From positions 124,001-188,000 of the forward strand of contig JHVP01000006.1 of assembly GCA_000620205.1 (NCBI GenBank): DNA of 64,000 nt, given 5' to 3'. The DNA comes from Geodermatophilaceae bacterium URHA0031. Its GTDB lineage: Bacteria > Actinomycetota > Actinomycetes > Mycobacteriales > Geodermatophilaceae. A program made the position numbers and the translations under genes. The number at the start of each line of letters is the position of its first letter. The first letter of the stretch is position 1. The notes under the pieces are model-generated. The model saw only the letters and a program-made list of their open reading frames with translations. It had not been told where the DNA came from and made no database searches. Below, one piece after another: positions 1 to 9,410 of the stretch.

Positions 1-53
1 CGGCCGACGGCTCGCTCCGCGCCCGGATCATCGAGGCCTCGACCGCGGCCTGA
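1..53 (+). CDS. C-terminal end of an unidentified protein (partial)
   Basis: The window opens inside a reading frame that ends at TGA 51-53; the last residues read ADGSLRARIIEASTAA. The codons have G or C in almost every third position, as expected for a real gene here. Too little is present to assign a family. Confidence 0.5.
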   Translation, partial: ADGSLRARIIEASTAA

Positions 54-115
54 GACCGTGCGCATCCGGTGTGGACTCCGGCGGTGCCGCCATGACGGGC
101 GGCACCGCCGGGGCG

Positions 116-484
116 TCACACCGCGACGTGGCCGGCGACGGCCCGCAGCTTGTGCCGGGCCAGGGCCAGATTGCCGCCCACGCGGTTGAGCACCAGGTAG
201 ATGAACAACCCGGCGTTGCCCTCGCCGGTCAGCACGTTGATCAGGTGGTACTGGCTCTGCAGCGTGATCAGGATGTCCTCGATCTCGTCCTTCAGCTCGA
301 GATCGCTGATCGTGCGCAGCTTGGCGCGGACCACGTTGGAGTTCCCGGCGGCCGCGACGTTCAGGTCGAAGCCGGGGCTGCCGCCGGCCGCGAGGGCCAT
401 GCCGCTGTCGATGTCGACGATCGCGGCGCCGGTGGCGCCCTCGATGGCGAGCAGGTCCGCGATGACGTTGTCGAGCTGTGCCAC
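116..484 (-). CDS. Roadblock/LC7 domain protein
   Basis: 122 aa, the usual size of a stand-alone roadblock/LC7 protein. Members of this family act as partners or regulators of small MglA-like GTPases. The chain runs VAQLDNVIADLLAIEG, then GAAIVDIDSGMALA, and ends in LVLNRVGGNLALARHKL, the alternating strand/helix pattern of the fold. The frame stays open upstream to 802, but that extension is a Pro/Arg-rich artefact. The GTG at 484 is chosen because GACAGGAG lies about 9 nt upstream. No GTPase or histidine-kinase gene of a conservon lies beside it, so its partner must be encoded elsewhere. The family is clear; the role is inferred. Confidence 0.85.
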   Translation of the reverse strand: MAQLDNVIADLLAIEGATGAAIVDIDSGMALAAGGSPGFDLNVAAAGNSNVVRAKLRTISDLELKDEIEDILITLQSQYHLINVLTGEGNAGLFIYLVLNRVGGNLALARHKLRAVAGHVAV

Positions 485-1062
485 GGATGGGGCTCCTGTC
501 GTTGTGGCTGGGGGACGCAGCAGGTCGCTGCGCTCCGGGTCGGGATGGGACCCGGGTCGACCGGGCGGACCGGACGTCCGGGGGTGCACGAGCTCCCGCG
601 GCGGCGGTGCCGCCTCGGGGTGCGTCGCACCGGCCGCAGCGCGGTGCGGAGCCGTCTCGGCGGGGGCGGGTGGGGCGTCGGACCGGGCGCGCCGGGGACC
701 GTCGTCGGGCACCCGGTCCGGGTGCCGCGGGACCTCCGCCGCGGGCTGCTGCGGTGCGGGGTGCCCCCGCGTCCACAGCGACGCCCACCACCCGGATGCC
801 ATGCCGTTGTTCCGCCTTCGCCGAGGGGCTCAGGACCCCAGACAACACGGCTCCGCCGGGCCGGGCAAACCGGCAGACGTATCTGCAGGTGAGCGCGCCG
901 GCACTCACCGCGAGCAGCTCGACGGTCGCCGATGCCCCTGCGGCCGTCCGGGACGCCGTCGAGGCGCACGCGTTGCGCCCGGCCGGTCGGCTCCCCGCCC
1001 GACTCCGGTACCTTCCGCCGAGACCGCGCGGACTCGCACCCGCTGCCTGCAGAGGAGACGCC
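485..1062. other. Divergent intergenic region, no gene seen
   Basis: 578 bp between the roadblock gene and bioY. Long open frames cross it on both strands, but they are Arg/Pro/Gly-rich products of GC bias with no family pattern. It must carry both promoters; I see no convincing -35/-10 pair and no biotin-operator palindrome. Confidence 0.5.
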
Positions 1063-1626
1063 GTGAAGACCCGCGACCTCGCCTACATCGCCCTCTTCGC
1101 CGCCATCATCGCGGTGCTCGGGACCCTGCCCGCGATCAACGTCGGCCCGGTGCCCATCACGGCGCAGACGCTCGGCGTGATGCTCGCCGGCAGCGTGCTG
1201 GGTGCCCGCCGGGGCTTCCTCGCCGTGCTGCTGTTCCTGGTCCTGGTGGCGGTCGGGCTGCCGCTGCTCGCCAGCGGCGCGGGCGGCCTGGCCCCCTTCG
1301 CCGGTGCCTCGGCGGGGTACCTCTACAGCTGGCCCGTCGCCGCCGCCGTCATCGGTTGGCTGACCGAGCGCACCTGGACCCGGTACAACGTCGTCCTCGG
1401 CACGCTGATCAACGTCCTGGGCGGCATCGTTGTCATCTACGCGGTCGGCGTGCCGGTGCTGAAGGCCGTGGCCGGGCTGTCGTGGAGCACCGCCCTGTGG
1501 TCCGGCGCCGCCGTCTTCATCCCCGGGGACCTGGTGAAGGCGGTCGTCGCGGCGGCCATCGCGGACGTCGTGCGGCGCAGCTACCCGGTGATCGAGCGTC
1601 CCCGACGGGCCGTCGGCGCTCGGTGA
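1063..1626 (+). CDS. bioY: BioY biotin transporter S component
   Basis: 187 aa, the normal BioY length. It is the membrane substrate-binding unit of the energy-coupling-factor (ECF) biotin importer. The chain has about six hydrophobic segments, opening MKTRDLAYIALFAAIIAVLG, followed by the family pattern VPITAQTLGVMLAGSVLG and GLPLLASGAGGLAPFAGASAGYL. GTG 1063 is preceded by AGAGGAG at 1051-1057. Its stop overlaps the start of the ATPase gene (GTGA), and the order bioY-bioM-bioN is that of a complete dedicated biotin ECF module. The two biotin-dependent carboxylase subunits at 52-56.5 kb are likely consumers. Confidence 0.95.
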   Translation: MKTRDLAYIALFAAIIAVLGTLPAINVGPVPITAQTLGVMLAGSVLGARRGFLAVLLFLVLVAVGLPLLASGAGGLAPFAGASAGYLYSWPVAAAVIGWLTERTWTRYNVVLGTLINVLGGIVVIYAVGVPVLKAVAGLSWSTALWSGAAVFIPGDLVKAVVAAAIADVVRRSYPVIERPRRAVGAR

Positions 1627-2363
1627 GGCTCCGCCGCCCCGGTGCCGCCGCGGCAGGCACCGACACCGCCGACCCCGGCCGCGGCATCGAGCTGCGCGGG
1701 GTGGGGCACCGCTACGGCGACCGGGTGGTGCTGGCGGGCATCGACGTCACGCTGACCGAGCCGCGGGTGGGGGTCATCGGCGCCAACGGATCGGGCAAGA
1801 GCACCTTCGCCCGGCTGCTCAACGGGCTGGTGGTGCCCGACGAGGGGCAGGTCCTCGTCGACGGCCTGGACACCCGCACCCAGGTGCGCGCCGTGCGCCG
1901 TCGCGTCGGCTTCGTGTTCCAGGACCCCGACGCGCAGATCGTCCACCCCACGGTCGCCGAGGACGTCGGCTACGGGCTGGAGAACCAGGGGGTGCCGGCC
2001 GACGAACGCGCCGCGCGGGTCGCCGAGGTGCTCGCGCGGTACGGACTGGCCGGGCACGCCGACCACCCCGCCCACCTGCTCTCCGGCGGGCAGAAGCAGC
2101 TGCTGGCCATCGCCGGCGTGCTGGTCATGCGCCCGGCCCGGATCGTCTTCGACGAGCCGACGACGCTCCTGGACCTGGTCAACGCCCGCCGCGTCGGCGA
2201 CCTGATCGCCGGGCTCGACCAGCAGGTGGTCGTGGTGACCCACCAGCTCGACCTGCTGCACGACTTCGACCGGGTGCTCGTGGTCGACGGCGGCAGGGTC
2301 GTCGAGGACGCCGGCCCGGGCGCTGCCGTGGCCGCCTACCGCACCCTCATGGCCGACCGGTGA
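1623..2363 (+). CDS. bioM: ECF transporter ATPase for biotin (BioM)
   Basis: 246 aa cytoplasmic ABC ATPase that powers biotin uptake with BioY and BioN. Visible motifs: Walker A GANGSGKST (about 53-61), Q-loop FVFQDPDAQIV (Gln about 100), signature LSGGQKQ (153-159), Walker B RIVFDEPT (Asp/Glu 177-178) and switch His in VVVVTHQLD (about 207). FQDPDAQIV is typical of EcfA proteins. GTG 1623 overlaps the bioY stop by 3 nt, and the gene's own stop overlaps bioN, so translation is probably coupled. Only one ATPase gene is present, consistent with a homodimer as in dedicated biotin systems. Confidence 0.95.
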   Translation: MRLRRPGAAAAGTDTADPGRGIELRGVGHRYGDRVVLAGIDVTLTEPRVGVIGANGSGKSTFARLLNGLVVPDEGQVLVDGLDTRTQVRAVRRRVGFVFQDPDAQIVHPTVAEDVGYGLENQGVPADERAARVAEVLARYGLAGHADHPAHLLSGGQKQLLAIAGVLVMRPARIVFDEPTTLLDLVNARRVGDLIAGLDQQVVVVTHQLDLLHDFDRVLVVDGGRVVEDAGPGAAVAAYRTLMADR

Positions 2364-3004
2364 CCCTCGCGCTGTACGTCCCGCGGGCCAGTGCCGTCCA
2401 CCGACTGCCGGCCGGGCTCAAGCTGCTGTGCCTCGCCGTCCTCGCCGTCGTGCTCTTCGCCCTGCCGACGATCGCGGCAGCCGGCGCGGCGCTGGCCGGG
2501 GTGCTGGTCGTGGGGCTGGTCGTCGCCCGGCTGCCCGTCGCGGTCCTGGCCCGGCAGGCGCGCGCGGTGCGGTGGTGGCTGCTCGCGCTGCTCGTCGTCC
2601 ACGCGCTGACCACGGACCTGCTGACCGGCGTGCACGTCGCGCTCCGGCTGCTGACCCTGGTGCTGGCCGCCGCGGTGGTGACCACGACGACGCGGGTGAG
2701 CGAGATGGTGGCGGTGGTCGAGCGGGTGTGCGCACCGCTGCGGCTCGTCGGCGTGCGGCCGGCGCGGGTCGGCCTGGCGGTCACCCTGGCGCTGCGGTTC
2801 ATCCCCGTGCTGACCGAGCGCGCCGAGCGGATCCGGGACGCGCAGGCCGCCCGCGGCGGCTCGCCGCGGGGTGTGCGGGCACTGCGGACGACGGTCGCCC
2901 CGCTGCTGGTGCAGGCGCTGCAGATGGCGCACGACGTCAGCGAGGCCCTCGACGCCCGCGGCGCCGACGTCGAGCCACCGCGAGCGGCGTGGCGGCGGTC
3001 GTGA
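2360..3004 (+). CDS. bioN: ECF transporter transmembrane T component (BioN)
   Basis: 214 aa integral membrane protein that couples the ATPase to BioY. It has several hydrophobic segments from LKLLCLAVLAVVLFALP onward. The two Ala-Arg-Gly motifs that contact the ATPase are visible: AQAARGGSPRG and, near the C-terminus, ALDARGADV. Start GTG 2360 overlaps the bioM stop, and the stop overlaps the following MOSC gene. Confidence 0.93.
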   Translation: MTLALYVPRASAVHRLPAGLKLLCLAVLAVVLFALPTIAAAGAALAGVLVVGLVVARLPVAVLARQARAVRWWLLALLVVHALTTDLLTGVHVALRLLTLVLAAAVVTTTTRVSEMVAVVERVCAPLRLVGVRPARVGLAVTLALRFIPVLTERAERIRDAQAARGGSPRGVRALRTTVAPLLVQALQMAHDVSEALDARGADVEPPRAAWRRS

Positions 3005-3540
3005 CCGGTCGGGTGCTCGAGATCTGGACGGCACCGGCGGCCGCGGCCCCGATGGTGCGCTCGGCCTCGGTCCAGGCGCTGGCCGGGGTCGGGCTGGCCG
3101 GCGACCGCTATGCGCTGGGCGGGGGGACGTGGGCCGGCTACCCGCTGCAGGAGAAGCAGCTGACGCTGATCGACGCCGACGAGGTGGCGGCCGTGGCGCG
3201 GGAGGTGGGCGTGCCGCTGACCCCCGGCGCGACCCGGCGGAACCTGGTGACCGACGGCGTCGCGCTGCCCATGCTGGTCGGCCGGTACTTCGCGGTCGGC
3301 GAGGTGCTGGCGTTCGGCACCAAGCGCTGCCCGCCGTGCACGCACCTGGAGCGACTGACCGGCTGGAAGCTGGTCAAGGCGCTGGCCGCCCGCGGCGGGG
3401 TGAACGCCGCGGTGTTCGTCGGCGGGAGGGTGGCCGAGGGCGACGTCGTCCGGCTGGTGTCCGACGAGGAGGCCGCCGGCCGAGGCGCCCCGGTGGGCGC
3501 CGACCGCCCGGTCCCCCGGATCGTCGCCCTCCCCGACTGA
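3001..3540 (+). CDS. MOSC domain protein
   Basis: 179 aa. MOSC domains occur in molybdenum-cofactor sulfurases and in YiiM-type molybdoenzymes that reduce N-hydroxylated compounds. Opening VLEIWTAPAAAAPM, GLAGDRYALGGGTW and the Cys-bearing FGTKRCPPCTHLERL match the single-domain MOSC family (YiiM-like), where the conserved Cys binds the cofactor or sulfur. The GTG start overlaps the bioN stop by 4 nt, so it is the last gene of the biotin operon, although no functional link to biotin is known. Three palindromic repeats follow the stop. Confidence 0.88.
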   Translation: MTGRVLEIWTAPAAAAPMVRSASVQALAGVGLAGDRYALGGGTWAGYPLQEKQLTLIDADEVAAVAREVGVPLTPGATRRNLVTDGVALPMLVGRYFAVGEVLAFGTKRCPPCTHLERLTGWKLVKALAARGGVNAAVFVGGRVAEGDVVRLVSDEEAAGRGAPVGADRPVPRIVALPD

Positions 3541-3547
3541 CACGCCC

Positions 3548-3619
3548 AGGTTTCGGCGCCGAAACCTCGGCAGGTTTCGGCGCCGAAACCTCGGCAGGGT
3601 TCGGCGCCGAAACCGGGCC
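3548..3619. repeat. Three tandem 24-bp units each holding an 18-bp palindrome
   Basis: Units at 3548-3571, 3572-3595 and 3596-3619. Each contains GGTTTCGGCGCCGAAACC; the third has one change in its left arm (GGGTTCGG). They fill the gap between the convergent MOSC (+) and thioesterase (-) genes. Each palindrome could form a hairpin in either transcript, so a bidirectional termination or mRNA 3'-end role is plausible. The unit is 24 nt (eight codons), so a forward frame stays open through it; that is a by-product of unit length. Confidence 0.85.
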
Positions 3620-3624
3620 GGGGG

Positions 3625-4038
3625 TCAGTCGTCGAGGTACTTGTCGAGGAAGGCCTTCTCCTCCGGGGTGAGCCGGCGGGGGCGGTTCAGCGCGAAGTCG
3701 ACCGGCACCAGCAGGGTGCTGCCGGTGACCGCCAGCCGGCCCTGGTCGAACAGCTCGTAGTGGCAGGTGAAGGCCGCGGCCCGGATGCCGGAGACCCAGA
3801 TCTGCACCTGCAGCGGCTCGGCGTCGTAGACGACGGAGCGCTTGTAGGTGACCTCGTGGGAGGCGACGACGATGCCGCGGCGCAGGCCGGTCTTCTCGTC
3901 GTGCGTGGGGTGGTCGAAGAACAGGTCGACCCGCGCCATCTCGAAGTAGCCGAGGAAGGCCACGTTGTTGATGTGCTGGTAGGCGTCCATGTCCGACCAG
4001 CGCATCGGGACGGCGACGGTGTGCCTCACGGCGGCCAC
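3625..4038 (-). CDS. Hotdog-fold acyl-CoA thioesterase
   Basis: 137 aa, the length of 4-hydroxybenzoyl-CoA thioesterase/YbgC-type enzymes that hydrolyse acyl-CoA thioesters. The family signature is MRWSDMDAYQHINNVAFLGYFEMAR, given here in two overlapping parts: WSDMDAYQHINN carries the catalytic Asp and the following NVAFLGYFEMAR begins the hotdog helix. GTG 4038 or the in-frame GTG 4029 (reading VRHTVAVP) could be the start; homologues usually begin close to RHTV. It is convergent with the MOSC gene and divergent from the phosphatase gene. Confidence 0.88.
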   Translation of the reverse strand: MAAVRHTVAVPMRWSDMDAYQHINNVAFLGYFEMARVDLFFDHPTHDEKTGLRRGIVVASHEVTYKRSVVYDAEPLQVQIWVSGIRAAAFTCHYELFDQGRLAVTGSTLLVPVDFALNRPRRLTPEEKAFLDKYLDD

Positions 4039-4075
4039 CCTGCCCTACGCACTGCCCCCCGGCTGCACGCGGCCC

Positions 4076-4081
4076 TACCCT
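4076..4081 (+). promoter_or_regulatory. Putative -10 element of a leaderless transcript
   Basis: TACCCT ends 7 nt before ATG 4089, and no ribosome-binding sequence lies between. Transcription would start at or next to the start codon. The same spacing recurs before other genes in the window. Confidence 0.45.
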
Positions 4082-4088
4082 CGCCGGC

Positions 4089-4523
4089 ATGAGTGGAGGG
4101 TGGGAGCCGAACGCGCCCGGGGTGCTGACCCTGCCGTCGGGGCGCCGGGTGCGGGGGCGCGGACGGGGTGCGCCGCTGCCGGAGGGCCCGGTGCCGGACC
4201 TCGGGGTCTACCTGCTGGGCCGGCGACCCGAGCCGGTGCCGTGGGAGGAGCGCTGGGTGCGCTGGCCGGACTTCCGGCTGCCGGCCGACCCGGCCGAGCT
4301 GCGCGCTGCCCTGCTGGAGGTGTGGGAGCGCTCGGCGGACGAGCGGGTCGAGCTGGCCTGCCACGGTGGCACGGGCCGCACCGGCACGGCGCTGGCCTGC
4401 CTGGCGGTGCTGGACGGGGTGCCGCCGGTCGAGGCGGTGGCCTTCGTGCGGGAGCAGTACCGGCCGCGCGCGGTGGAGACCCCGGGGCAGCGCCGCTTCG
4501 TCGCGGCGTTCGCGCCTCGCTGA
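4089..4523 (+). CDS. Protein-tyrosine/dual-specificity phosphatase-like protein
   Basis: 144 aa. The active-site loop CHGGTGR (Cys91 to Arg97) fits the CX5R motif of cysteine-dependent phosphatases and is followed by TGTALACLAVL, the usual helix. An upstream DFRLP may supply the general acid Asp. The protein is cytoplasmic, with no signal peptide. It stands alone between divergent and convergent neighbours, so its substrate is unknown. Family from motif; substrate not inferred. Confidence 0.85.
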   Translation: MSGGWEPNAPGVLTLPSGRRVRGRGRGAPLPEGPVPDLGVYLLGRRPEPVPWEERWVRWPDFRLPADPAELRAALLEVWERSADERVELACHGGTGRTGTALACLAVLDGVPPVEAVAFVREQYRPRAVETPGQRRFVAAFAPR

Positions 4524-4532
4524 GACGTCGAC

Positions 4533-4561
4533 GGCCGGCCGGAGCTGAGCTCCGACCGGCC
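4533..4561. terminator. Bidirectional hairpin between phosphatase and ettA
   Basis: 14-nt arms GGCCGGCCGGAGCT and AGCTCCGACCGGCC pair with one G-T. There is no T-tract, as is common for actinobacterial terminators. It lies 9 nt after the phosphatase stop and 78 nt beyond the ettA stop. Confidence 0.6.
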
Positions 4562-4638
4562 ACCGCAGGGGATGGAACGGCCCCGTCGCAGGGCCCCGCC
4601 CTGAGCCTGCGAAGGGTGGGGGGCGACGGGGTCCTTCC

Positions 4639-6309
<1,671 letters not shown>

Positions 6310-6341
6310 TGGGGGTTCGAGCCTTCCGTCAGGTCGCGAGC

Positions 6342-6386
6342 GGGGGCGGGGCGGGGCGGCCGTAGCGCGGCTCCGGCCCCGCCCCC
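6342..6386 (-). terminator. GC-rich inverted repeat after ssb
   Basis: GGGGGCGGGGC (6342-6352) and GCCCCGCCCCC (6376-6386) form an 11-bp stem with a 23-nt loop, between the ssb stop (6423) and the ettA start (6309). It could terminate ssb transcription. Confidence 0.4.
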
Positions 6387-6422
6387 TGCGTTCTCAGCGC
6401 CGATCCTCCCAGTCGGGGAGGC

Positions 6423-6932
6423 TCACGTCGGCGACGGCTCCAGGCTGCGTGCCTCGGTGAGCTCATCGGCGTCCACATCCTGCAACGCCGCGACACCCCC
6501 TTCGTAGTCCGTGGGCCGGTCGGCGTAAGGATCGGCAGGCGGTTCGGCGGGTGGCTCGGCCGCCGCTGCGGTGCGCACCGTCCGGCGGAAGTCGGCGACG
6601 CCCCGGGTCAGGTCCGGGCCGACGGCCTCGGCCCGGAGCTGGGGGCGGCTGCGCCGGCCCTGCTCGCCTTCCCACTCGTGGGTGTACAGCTGGCCGAACA
6701 CGATGACCGGGTCGCCCTTGCTGAGGGTGTGCGACACGTTGCCGCCCAGCTCACCCCAGCACTCGACGTCGACGAAGAGGGTGCGGTCGTCCGACCAGGT
6801 CTGCGTCTCGCGGTCGAACCGGCGGGAGGTGGACGCCACGCGGAAGTTGGTGACGCCGGCCCCGCTCGGCAGCCTGCTGCGCTGCGGGGAGGTGACGACA
6901 TTCCCGACGACGGTCAGATCGGTTTCCTTCAC
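6423..6932 (-). CDS. ssb: Single-stranded DNA-binding protein, paralogue type
   Basis: 169 aa. An OB-fold occupies about residues 1-110 (DLTVVGNVVTSPQ, VTNFRVASTSRRFDRE, FVDVECWGELGGNVSHTLSKGDPVIVFGQL). The C-terminus ends ARSLEPSPT and lacks the acidic DDDIPF-type tip by which the main replicative SSB recruits partners. This is therefore probably an accessory SsbB-like paralogue, not the essential SSB beside rpsF/rpsR. Start GTG 6932 has GAGGAG upstream. It may lie in one transcript with ettA downstream. Confidence 0.88.
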   Translation of the reverse strand: MKETDLTVVGNVVTSPQRSRLPSGAGVTNFRVASTSRRFDRETQTWSDDRTLFVDVECWGELGGNVSHTLSKGDPVIVFGQLYTHEWEGEQGRRSRPQLRAEAVGPDLTRGVADFRRTVRTAAAAEPPAEPPADPYADRPTDYEGGVAALQDVDADELTEARSLEPSPT

Positions 6933-6948
6933 GGTGCTCCTCGGTGGA

Positions 6949-6985
6949 GGTGGTCACCCGGGCGGGCTGCCGGGGTGCGACCACC
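6949..6985. terminator. Inverted repeat between methyltransferase and ssb
   Basis: GGTGGTC (6949-6955) and GACCACC (6979-6985) with nearly complementary ACCCGG/CCGGGGT inside. It sits downstream of the methyltransferase and immediately upstream of ssb, so it may be a terminator for the former or an operator for the latter. Confidence 0.35.
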
Positions 6986-7080
6986 GTGCAGCGCGAGACC
7001 GCTGCGGGACAGGCCCGCGCTGCCGCTGTGGAGACCGGGCCCGGTTGTGGAGGACGGCGCCCGGTCGACGGCCGCATGCG

Positions 7081-7887
7081 CTACCGGGCAGCCCAGGGCA
7101 CCCGGCCCCGGACGGTCCAGGCCCGCGCCGACAGCGGGATGGAGCCGTCGGGCCGGGTAGGCAGCCGGTCGCGCAGCAGCTCTCGCAGCGCCGCCCGCGC
7201 ACGGTCCCCCAGTGCCGCCACGTAGGCCGGCGCGGGCCCGGTACCGCCCAGGAACGGCGCCCAGAGGTCATCGAGTCCGGCGAACAGCGTCGGGACGACG
7301 ACCTCGCCGGTGTCGACCTCCGTCAGCCCGGTCGCGGCCCACAGCCTGCGCAACCGGTCCGGCGCGCAGACCGGGAACCGGACGCCCTCGTCCAGTGCAC
7401 GCGCGGCGGGATCGAGCTGGACCGCGGCGTCCCAGAAGCGATGGATGAGCTGCATGCCCCCGGCGTAGTCCCAGACGTAGGCCGCCACGAGGCCACCGGG
7501 CACGGCGGCACGGCGCATCTCCGCGACCGCACCGGGCTGGTCGGAGAGGAAGTTGAGCACCAGGCCGGAGACGACGGCGTCGACCCCGGCGTCCGCCACG
7601 GGCAGCGCCTGGGCGTCCCCGGTCCTGAAGGCGGCGCGGTCGTCGCGGACGTGCGCGGTGGCGTGCCGGACGAAGGCAGGCGAGGCATCGAGCCCCAGCA
7701 CGGCCGCAGGGGCGGCGACCTCGAGCAGCGCGGCCGTCAGCGCACCGGTCCCGCAGCCGACGTCCAACCAGCGGCGGCCCGGCGGCACCGGCAGCTCCGC
7801 GACGAACCGGCGCGCCACCGGACGGCTCCACCGCCCGACGTAGCACTCGTAGCGGTCGCCGTCGGACCACGTGCCGGACGTCGTCAC
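7081..7887 (-). CDS. Class I SAM-dependent methyltransferase
   Basis: 268 aa. SAM-binding motif I LDVGCGTGALT is at about 41-51, the acidic end of strand 2 at VLGLDAS, and GDAQALPVADAGVDAVVSG forms motifs II-III, as in UbiE/COQ5-like enzymes (Methyltransf_11/25). Start GTG 7887 is preceded by GGAGGTG; the longer open frame upstream runs antisense through the tRNA and is spurious. The substrate is not recognisable and the gene has no pathway neighbours. Confidence 0.88.
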   Translation of the reverse strand: MTTSGTWSDGDRYECYVGRWSRPVARRFVAELPVPPGRRWLDVGCGTGALTAALLEVAAPAAVLGLDASPAFVRHATAHVRDDRAAFRTGDAQALPVADAGVDAVVSGLVLNFLSDQPGAVAEMRRAAVPGGLVAAYVWDYAGGMQLIHRFWDAAVQLDPAARALDEGVRFPVCAPDRLRRLWAATGLTEVDTGEVVVPTLFAGLDDLWAPFLGGTGPAPAYVAALGDRARAALRELLRDRLPTRPDGSIPLSARAWTVRGRVPWAAR

Positions 7888-7974
7888 CGTGCACCTCCCA
7901 GCCGTCCGGGTGGGCTCGCCCTCAGCGATGGTGCATCGGGGACGGTGGCCGTGGTGCGATGATCGGCGCCGCGA

Positions 7975-8050
7975 GCGCCCGTAGCTCAGTGGATAGAGCA
8001 GGTGCCTTCTAAGCACTTGGTCGCAGGTTCGATCCCTGCCGGGCGCACCA
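7975..8050 (+). tRNA. tRNA-Arg (anticodon TCT), CCA encoded
   Basis: Acceptor GCGCCCG pairs with CGGGCGC (8040-8046), discriminator A8047, CCA 8048-8050. The D-arm is GCTC...GAGC. The anticodon stem GGTGC/GCACT closes loop CTTCTAA with anticodon TCT, and the T-arm is GCAGG TTCGATC CCTGC. Its 3' part (8010-8046) is repeated exactly at 11499-11535, making it the attachment site of the adjacent island. Confidence 0.97.
8010..8046 (+). repeat. attL: 37-bp direct repeat in the tRNA-Arg 3' half
   Basis: From the end of the anticodon through the T-arm to the acceptor 3' strand, identical to 11499-11535. The next base differs (A here, G in the distal copy), followed by CCA in both. Confidence 0.92.
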
Positions 8051-8132
8051 TCTGGCTCTGACCAGCGAAAACGGCAACGAGTCGGTGCACAAAGGTCTGG
8101 CACAGCGCGCAGACAGCAGACGACTTGCGGCG

Positions 8133-9031
8133 ATGGGCGAGGTGTGGGAGTCGCTGATCCGCGACTTCGTGCGCCACCTCAAGGGCACCAACCGCGCGCT
8201 CAGCACGCAGACGATCTACCGCCGCGCAGCGGCCGGACTCGTCGACCACCTCGAGCGAGAGGGCTCGCTACCGGCGCCGCGGCAGCTGACCCGGCGGCAC
8301 GTGGAGGGCTACATCGGCCACCTGGTCGAAACGCGTTCGGCCTCGACGGCGAACGTCACCTACCGCGCGCTGCAGCAGTTCATGAAGTGGCTGCTGGACG
8401 AGGAGGAGATCGACCGCTCCCCATGGAGCGGACGAAGCCGCCGATCGTCCCGGAGAAGCCGGTGCCGGTCCTCACCGAAGCGCAGCTGCGCGCCCTGCTG
8501 GCCAACGCCAGGAGCAACTCCTTCGTCGACCGGCGGGACACCGCGATCCTGCGCTTGCTGCTGGACACCGGCGGGCGGCTGTCCGAGGTGGCCGGTCTAG
8601 CGGTGGCCGACGTCGACTTCGACAGCGACGTCGTCCACGTGCTCGGCAAGGGGCGGCGTCCACGCGCCCTGCCGTTCGGGCAGCAAACGGGTCTCGCGCT
8701 GGGCCGGTATCTCCGAGTGCGCGCTCGCGAGCCGCAGGCCGACCGGTCCGAGCTGTGGCTGGCGGAGAAGAACCGCGGACCCTGGTCGTCCGGCGGAGTG
8801 GGTCAGATGCTCGGCCGCCGGGATGACGCAGCGGGGATCCCCGGCCTGCACGCGCACCAGTTCCGGCACACCGCCGCGCACGAGTGGCTGTCGGCCAGCG
8901 GCAGCGAAACCGACCTCATGCGGCTGATGGGCTGGAAGTCACCCCAGATGCTCAGTCGTTACGGCGCCTCCATGGCCGACGAGCGCGCGCGGGAAGCACA
9001 CCGCCGCCTCGGCCTTGGCGACCGCCTGTAG
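8133..9031 (+). pseudogene. Tyrosine recombinase/integrase with a frameshift
   Basis: The N-terminal SAM-like core-binding domain ([20 protein letters not shown]... [19 protein letters not shown]) is in one frame. The catalytic domain ([19 protein letters not shown]... to the end) is in another. The break falls at a CCCC run at 8419-8422, where one extra C would restore a single protein of about 300 aa. The catalytic half is otherwise complete: Arg in [12 protein letters not shown], Lys in [24 protein letters not shown] (HxxR), Trp in MGWKSP and Tyr in MLSRYG. It is either a real inactivating mutation or a sequencing error in a homopolymer. Confidence 0.85.
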
Positions 9032-9404
9032 AGGTGGAGGTCCGAAGCGTCGACACCTGGACGCAGCGACCGGACCTGGGGATTGAACGCCTACTTCTTG
9101 TTGTGGGTCGGCTGAGCAGCCGCCGACGGAACCGACCGGCGGCGCCGCGACGGAGGCCTCGGGCGTGGGCGGAGGCGAGCGCCAGTCGGGTGAAGTACGC
9201 CTTCCGGGCATGCTCAGCGCGACGGGCACGTACGCGAGGATCGAGCAATCCGTCAGGGTTGACTTCACGCTCGAACCGGGACAAGAAGGCGGCCCGCGCG
9301 GGAGCTGTGTGAGCCGGGGCGTCGGAGATGCCGGCATGCAAGTGATGGGCCGCCATCCGTGCCCGCATCGCCCGCTGGCTCCCCGACGAGCCATGTCCTG
9401 CCAT
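8952..9404 (-). CDS. Small conserved actinobacterial protein of unknown function
   Basis: The open frame is 150 aa. The part that looks conserved is the first 90 or so residues: [52 protein letters not shown] recall this basic helical pattern from small actinobacterial hypothetical proteins often found in accessory regions; this needs a search. The Arg-rich tail overlaps the integrase end by 80 bp and may be an extension caused by loss of the original stop. Start ATG 9404; the in-frame ATGs 36 and 48 nt further in are possible. Function unknown; it may bind nucleic acid, judging only from charge. Confidence 0.5.
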   Translation of the reverse strand: MAGHGSSGSQRAMRARMAAHHLHAGISDAPAHTAPARAAFLSRFEREVNPDGLLDPRVRARRAEHARKAYFTRLALASAHARGLRRGAAGRFRRRLLSRPTTRSRRSIPRSGRCVQVSTLRTSTSTGGRQGRGGGVLPARARRPWRRRND

Positions 9405-9410
9405 GGGGCG

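Noticed and set aside
116-802. 228-aa form of the roadblock protein
   Set aside because: The N-terminal 106 residues are Pro/Arg-rich GC-bias sequence; a good ribosome-binding site precedes GTG 484.
201-2363. 720-aa frame covering the biotin ATPase
   Set aside because: Only the part from GTG 1623 codes for the ATPase; the rest is a shadow of the roadblock and bioY region.
3541-3620. Tandem 24-bp repeats considered as a CRISPR array
   Set aside because: The units are contiguous with no unique spacers, and no cas genes are near.
7986-8249. Minus-strand frames containing [13 protein letters not shown]
   Set aside because: This is the antisense translation of the tRNA-Arg T-arm and acceptor, a known false protein motif. 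The same applies to [13 protein letters not shown] at 11076-11540.
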